Of a stretch of 64,000 nt of DNA, positions 58,441 through 64,000 are shown one piece after another. The notes beneath the pieces were generated by a model that saw only the letters and a list, made by a program, of their open reading frames with translations, did not search any database and was not told the origin of the DNA. Origin of the DNA: Balanoglossus misakiensis (taxonomy: Eukaryota > Hemichordata); the NCBI GenBank assembly GCA_040954595.2, contig CM082579.2:6572001-6636000 (forward strand), read 5' to 3'. Within the stretch, counting starts at the first letter, position 1. Each line of letters starts with the position of its first letter. The position numbers and the translations under genes are program-made.

Positions 58441-60825
58441 ATCGTGAAAGTTGTTGATTTGACAGATTTTTACCAACACGAGTGATTCCCCCACCTCAGG
58501 TTTTTATGTAAGTGTTTACTAGATCAAGGACTCTATATGTAGACATGCTTTTGCGTTCTTTTGAATGAAACTACTGCGACAGTTGACTTCTTTCTGTTAC
58601 AGAATCGCCGCCATTTCTAATGTATGAATTATTGGATAACATTGTGATTACTGAGTGCGCATTTTCGGGCTTTTGTGTGATCAGCGCGAAAATGCGCTCT
58701 TATCTTGGCCGGATATATTAGGCAAGTCGTCGCCTATGCCTGGCTGTTGTTCGTTCCATTTATCATCATTCATGCGTCCTGCCATTTCTTTTTTTTCACC
58801 TTGGAGAAAATGTGTAATGTACATGTACAATCGGTGCAGTGTGGACTGACCTGATTGTGTGTGTGTGCAATGTACATTGTACAGTCCTCTGAGGTCGGAA
58901 AGGGGCTGTTAACGTTGTTCATACCGTGCTGTGTTGACATTTGTTTGCGAGTCCCTGGATGTTCAGATATATGTGGTGCTGTAAAATAACCACGATCGCC
59001 TCCACTTGATAATGTTAGGATACCAACACCAACAACATTATGATTATTGTACTGCAAGTGCAATACACCGGCAGAAACGTCAAGGGTTTCGGTGCATGTA
59101 CATTTACACGTAATCGTGCCGCTGCGATCATGTGTTGCGTTGCATCAGCCCATGACCTTTTTTTATTTAGATAGTGGTTGGGGTTTTAAAATTGTTGGAT
59201 CTCACCAGAGAAAAGATATCATGCCCACAATCTCTTCACAACTCAATGGAGTTATTTCGAATGAGATCAGGAACCCATTTATAGAATTAATAACAACAAG
59301 AGCTTTAATTTTCAAGCAATGGTGCCGGGAAATAGGGCACAGGAAAGAATTGGTTGGTGATGCAACTTGCCAATCAGCGATGAATTCCGCACGTTTTTAA
59401 TATACCAATTCCACTGACTGTGTGGTAACATTACATCATCACCTGCATGCAAAGAATCCTAGCCTGACATTCACAAAACAAAGTGTGTGTGTTTTTGCAA
59501 TGTCAAAGAAGATCTGATGCATATGGTTTCATGAACTGGTGTGCCAGTTTGTGTTCATATGCTAAAGCAGGCAATAATACTACAGTTAGTATTACTGGGG
59601 AGCTACATGTATGGTAAATTATACAGAAGTTGAGTGTCTGCTGGGCGCCAACAGCAATGCAGTAACCAGTATAATGTAATTGTCTCTCACTTTCACAGAT
59701 GTGGACAGGTGGAGGTTGATAGCTGTTGTCCTTGTTTCCCTCTTTTGGTACCTGCAAACCTGGAGCATCACTACCAGCCCTTGTATTGCTCATTTACGCA
59801 TCTGGTGAGTCAAGTTTGTAAGTTGCATAACCCCAAAGTGGTTGTGTACATGTATGTGTGTATTTTATATCTCCATGCATGTTCATATCCACATGTCTGT
59901 GAAATGAATAGAAAATAAAGTGTATTTGGTTAATTTCCCTTTTGTTTGCAAAAGAGAAGTTCCCCTCTCTAATGTACCTGACCTAGGAAGGAAGGACACA
60001 TATTTATAGATGGATATGCTCTGCACATATAAAATGCAATCTGTCATGATGCAGCATGTTCTCGAATGGTGTACTTCGTGGGCTGATAACAAAAAAACAA
60101 CTTGCATGATGTGTTTTCAAATAGCAGAATTCATGAAAACAAGACGTTATGAGTCTATCCTGAAATATGATCAAGATATTTTATTAGTTAAAGTTCATTT
60201 AGTTTGTTATATTAAGACATTAGCTTAACATACATATGTAATGGCCTTCCTTTATTACACAATGCAGATTATCCAAAAATAATTGGGGCATATTTTCAAA
60301 GGCTTTATCCGTAATAAAGGAAAAAGACCACTTTCACTTCATTCAGTATTGATAAAAAGAAATTTTCCCTGGGGCTTATGCATACTATAATCATGCAATT
60401 TGATTTAAGGATCTGCCTAGTATTTCATATTGACTCGATTTCATAAACCTTTCTTCCAGTTCCCATGTTATTTTGAATCAATTATTTCCTGATTGTCTTT
60501 GTAAAAAGGTCAAAGGTAATACAGTACTAATAGATATACATGTAGAGTACCACATTGTGCAGATACCCCGAACTAAAACAATTTTATGATAATAACTGGC
60601 TAATATTTCATTCAGAAAGGAGGATGAAATCACAAGAGCTTCTATTTCTGACTCCATTACATACTCAACTGAAAAAAAATTATAAAGCAAAGCAGTTCAG
60701 ATTTCCTTTTGCAAACACAAACATATGATGCAATGTCTTTGCCTGTGTTTCAGAACATTGGGACAGGTGTGAAATCCGAGCAGACCTTCACATCTTCTAG
60801 TTGCCTTTCCCCCATTGCTGCAAGT
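58441..60825 (+). other. DCUN1D5: DCUN1D5 5' UTR and first intron
   Basis: A donor (TTTTATGTAAGT, near 58,508) and an acceptor (TGTGTTTCAG, near 60,753) fit a non-coding first exon joined to the exon carrying the start codon. I see nothing else in the 2.2 kb between them. Confidence 0.45.
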
Positions 60826-62052
60826 ATGCCACCACGAAGAAAAAGAAAAGGCACTTCAGCGGAAGAACAAACGACACTTACAAACAAAAGGAGTAAACGT
60901 GAAATCAGGTCAGTGTTGTGGGGGCTTTTTTGACCCTTAGCGGAACAGTGAAAAAACCAAGTCCATGTGCATTCATAATCTATTGATGAGCAGTGTATTG
61001 GATGGTGCTTGGTGCTTCACTGCTTTGCCATCACAAGTTCAAAGGCCATTGTATTTTCAGACTTAGACTAGAGTACACATGCATGCAATCGCGAGAGAGA
61101 CAGTCCATCACTGTCATTCTCAGATTCATAGCTCCTAATACTCAGCAAAAGAACATGCAGTGACCAGCTGTGTTGGCATGGTCTTGAGTCCCTGCACCTT
61201 GATTTATGTACCTGTATAGATTTTGAATCACTGCCAGCAAATCAATAAAGGGAAGGAGCGTACAAATTGTTTTTGCTATGCATTAAACAGTACAAACTAT
61301 ACATAGGACTACTCAGTATCTTCAATTAGATTCTGCTTACTTTTGATTGATTTTTAATGACTGTCTGCATCCCATACAAAATGAATTGACTTGCGCTGCT
61401 GTACCAGCTGACTGGTGTATGTACTGTGCTGCCATATACATGTATCTTAGATCCTGTGCTTCCCAACCAGGGAATATTCAAGTATTTTGGCCTACATTTG
61501 TATTTGCGTAACCTTGTGTCAAATCTAATCTGCCCTCTAAAATGTACAGATCGAATTAAACTACATATGTAAATATATATAACTGATCTCTGCATTTGTA
61601 AGATCTCGTGTTACTTGTAATGCTGATTCTGACATTAATTTTTTTCCCTTTACAATTTCCCCAGTTCACGGAAAAGAGGCGGTGCATACAACCCACTCAC
61701 AGAACCCTTTTCAAACAAAAGATGCCAGATTTGGTTCCACGAATACCAGGGGGACGACAGTGTGATCGGACCAGAAGGCATGGAAAAATTTTGTGAAGAC
61801 ATCGGTGTGGAACCTGAGAATGTGGTCATGTTGGTTATAGCCTGGAAACTGGACGCCAAACAGATGGGATTCTTCACGATGGACGAATGGATGAAGGGAA
61901 TGACCCAACTACAGTGAGTAACGATTCTCATTGGCTTGTCGATGATGATGATGATGATGGGGTGGTGATGATGATGATCATGATGATGATGATGATCAAG
62001 ATCATGATGATGTATCACATCATCATGATTGTCATCCTTGTTATCAATGCCG

Positions 62053-62085
<33 letters not shown>

Positions 62086-63266
62086 TCATCATCGTGTAAC
62101 TAATTTTTTTAATTGTCATATTATAAAAATGACATCAGTAATCTGTTGCCAGTGACCACTATAAAACATGTTGCAAAGATTGCACTAATAATTCTGCAAT
62201 TGATTTCAGAGTTGATTCAATTGCAAAACTACAAGCAAGACTGGAATTTTTACGGTCCCTACTCAATGACCCAGTATTATTTAAACAAATTTATAGATAT
62301 GCCTACGATTTTGCCAGGGTAAGTTAAAAGTTTTATTATTTCAAAATGTGATTGGTGAACAGATAGTTATGGCATTGTATGCTGGCAAAAAAAGAAAAAA
62401 AAAAGGTTTGGTGGGAACTATCTTTGGGATGTAATCCTCCTTAATTCCCAGCAGAGCAATGACTAGTTCTGTATCAGTCTTTTATGCAGTGATGTCAGAA
62501 ATTAGCTTCAATTTATTAGTGTCTAATTAGTGTACTGAAATGGAGAGATAAAATTGTTGAATTGTAATCTCAAGATATATTTTCCACCATTGGTTTTAAG
62601 GATAAAGATCAACGGAGTATGGACATTGAAACAGCAAAAATTATGTTATCACTATTACTAGGAAGACAGTGGGTGCTATTTTCATCCTTTCATCAATTTC
62701 TTGAGGTAAGTAATCACTGTACCGAGAATTTTGCCCTCTCGTGGTGTACACGAATGTTCTCTTGTTTTTATGTAACATTACTTTGTTTATAAACGGCAGT
62801 CTGCTCCCTGTACAACATCTTACCCATCACTTTGAACATTCCTCATAGTCTTCGTTCATTTTCTTTTCGTCCCCCAGCAATCCAAATACAAAGTTATCAA
62901 CAAGGACCAGTGGTGCAATATTTTAGAATTCAGCAGAACCATCAACTCTGAACTTACAAACTATGATGAAGATGGTGCCTGTAAGTATATAGTGCCCACC
63001 CCTTCGACACACGCGCTTGACCGCACAGGAAAAAAACTTAAAACGAAATTCATTTTGTCGCCCAATATCTTGGTAAAAGCCATGACCTGAAACAATTATT
63101 TTTGTTAGCCTTACCTATGCGATGCTTAAATTGTGTCTGCATTTTGCCAGTATTTCAAGTGCTTGTGTTAGAAAAGAAAACAAACTCATTGACATGTTTA
63201 CTTTGTACGTTTGCAGGGCCTGTCATGTTAGACGAATTTGTTGAATGGCAGCGAGCAAGACCATAA
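60826..63266 (+). CDS. DCUN1D5: DCN1-like protein (DCUN1D4/5), cullin neddylation cofactor
   Basis: Six coding exons in phase: 60826-60908, 61665-61913, 62210-62318, 62601-62705, 62878-62980, 63217-63266; 232 residues, against about 237 in human DCUN1D5. DCN1-like proteins bind acetylated UBE2M/UBE2F and cullins to promote NEDD8 transfer. The N-terminus is basic ([14 protein letters not shown]), a likely nuclear signal as in DCUN1D4/5. The PONY domain covers about residues 45-232 with [58 protein letters not shown] and the C-terminal [18 protein letters not shown]. That last segment carries the acidic Asp-Glu-Asp patch used for cullin binding. Vertebrates have two paralogues (4 and 5); this may be the single ancestral gene. 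The neighbour, head-to-head, is DYNC2H1. Confidence 0.95.
61940..62095. repeat. Inverted (GAT)n ... (ATC)n simple repeats
   Basis: GAT-rich units at about 61,940-62,010 are followed by CAT/ATC units at about 62,055-62,095. This sits in DCUN1D5 coding intron 2, starting about 27 bp after the exon 2 donor. The two halves are complementary and could fold. Confidence 0.9.
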
Positions 63267-64000
63267 AAAAACACCGTCTCCGATTTCACCAAACAACCTG
63301 CGTACCAAGGGGAAAGTGTACTCACTTTGACGAGTACAGAACATTTCTGAGAAGCGCTCCATCCAAGGATACTTGTTTGTGGAGTGCTTCGTTTGGAAGT
63401 TCCGGGAAGCTACGGTCAACGCTTTCTGAAGAGAGACTTTTTTTATACCCTTCAAGAGAAGACCCAAAGCGTCCAAAGTGAAGCGGTTGGAAAATTAACC
63501 AACCTCAGAAACTTTTCTCATAGCAATGGGAATTGGACTCGGTTGTTTAACGCTATTTAGAGCTAGGTTTAATAATTAGACGAAAAAACCACACACTCTT
63601 GCTTGACTCGAGAGCGGGCAAGAGTTTGATTAATCCACATGTCCTTTAGAGTATTAACTGGTTACGGCATATCTCACTGTTGAATTCAACGGGACTTTTT
63701 GTACTATATACAGCAGGTGTTAGGCGTAGCACTGGTAGCAGAACATTTCGGTTGTTTCTGTGCTGCATAATTGGTCTATGTAATACTTTTCTTTAGAGAA
63801 TCAGTAAAAAATTTTTGGGGGGTAAACAAATGAACATGTTCAACTACAGCTTTTTACTCAGATCGAAGCTGGTTTATGTGCGTTGGTTGCACATATCACA
63901 GAACTGCAAGTTTTCGTTTCCCAGATGATATTTCTCTCCGCCAGTGGAAATTCCGCTCAGATTTTCCTGTTCTATTTACTCCAACCATTTACTGTGTGAC
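63267..64000 (+). other. DCUN1D5 3' UTR and downstream sequence
   Basis: I see no AATAAA before the window end. Short open frames on both strands here are not supported as genes. Confidence 0.4.

Noticed and set aside
1-64000. CRISPR arrays, bacterial operons, insertion sequences or integrated viral genes
   Set aside because: None seen; regular repeats here are microsatellites, and all genes are spliced animal genes.

Overview
This is nuclear DNA from an animal. It is AT-rich, every gene is split by GT-AG introns, and small inverted-repeat transposons and simple repeats are scattered through it. Moderately short introns, very high protein similarity to vertebrate orthologues and many TACATGTA-type words fit a marine invertebrate (for example a cephalochordate, hemichordate or spiralian). 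The sequence alone does not settle the clade.

Layout. Positions 1-11,300 hold no gene I can support, but several short inverted-repeat elements and a perfect RFX X-box are there. A plus-strand gene follows (coding 11,477-19,914, nine exons, 416 residues). I cannot name it; its short aromatic, proline-rich repeats look like those of axonemal microtubule-lumen proteins. A serine tRNA gene lies in its fourth intron. Convergent to it, on the minus strand, is GHDC (22,254-25,566, six exons, 642 residues), the animal member of the GH3 acyl-adenylate family. Upstream of GHDC on the same strand is the dominant gene, DYNC2H1, the dynein-2 (intraflagellar transport) heavy chain. Its complete coding region (57,341 down to 26,727) was assembled exon by exon: 74 constitutive exons give 4,305 residues, and one 21-nt microexon would raise this to 4,312. 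Divergent from DYNC2H1 is DCUN1D4/5 (60,826-63,266, six coding exons, 232 residues), a cullin-neddylation cofactor.

Main points of interest. (1) A 21-nt in-frame microexon candidate sits in the largest DYNC2H1 intron, at the start of AAA5. Human DYNC2H1 is known to have isoforms that differ by exactly seven residues. (2) The DCUN1D5-DYNC2H1 head-to-head pair also exists on human 11q22, so this is ancient microsynteny, here with a gap of about 1 kb. (3) The 416-residue protein may be an undescribed ciliary component; an X-box-like site lies about 150 bp upstream and one of its exons is only 22 nt. (4) Several TTAA-bounded miniature transposon families occur, one of them ending next to a GHDC splice donor.

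How the genes relate: dynein-2 is a retrograde ciliary motor and the unnamed gene may be axonemal. DCUN1D and GHDC have no known ciliary role, and no operon-like logic is implied. Gene models are conceptual, built by matching splice phase and protein homology from memory; no transcript evidence was available.
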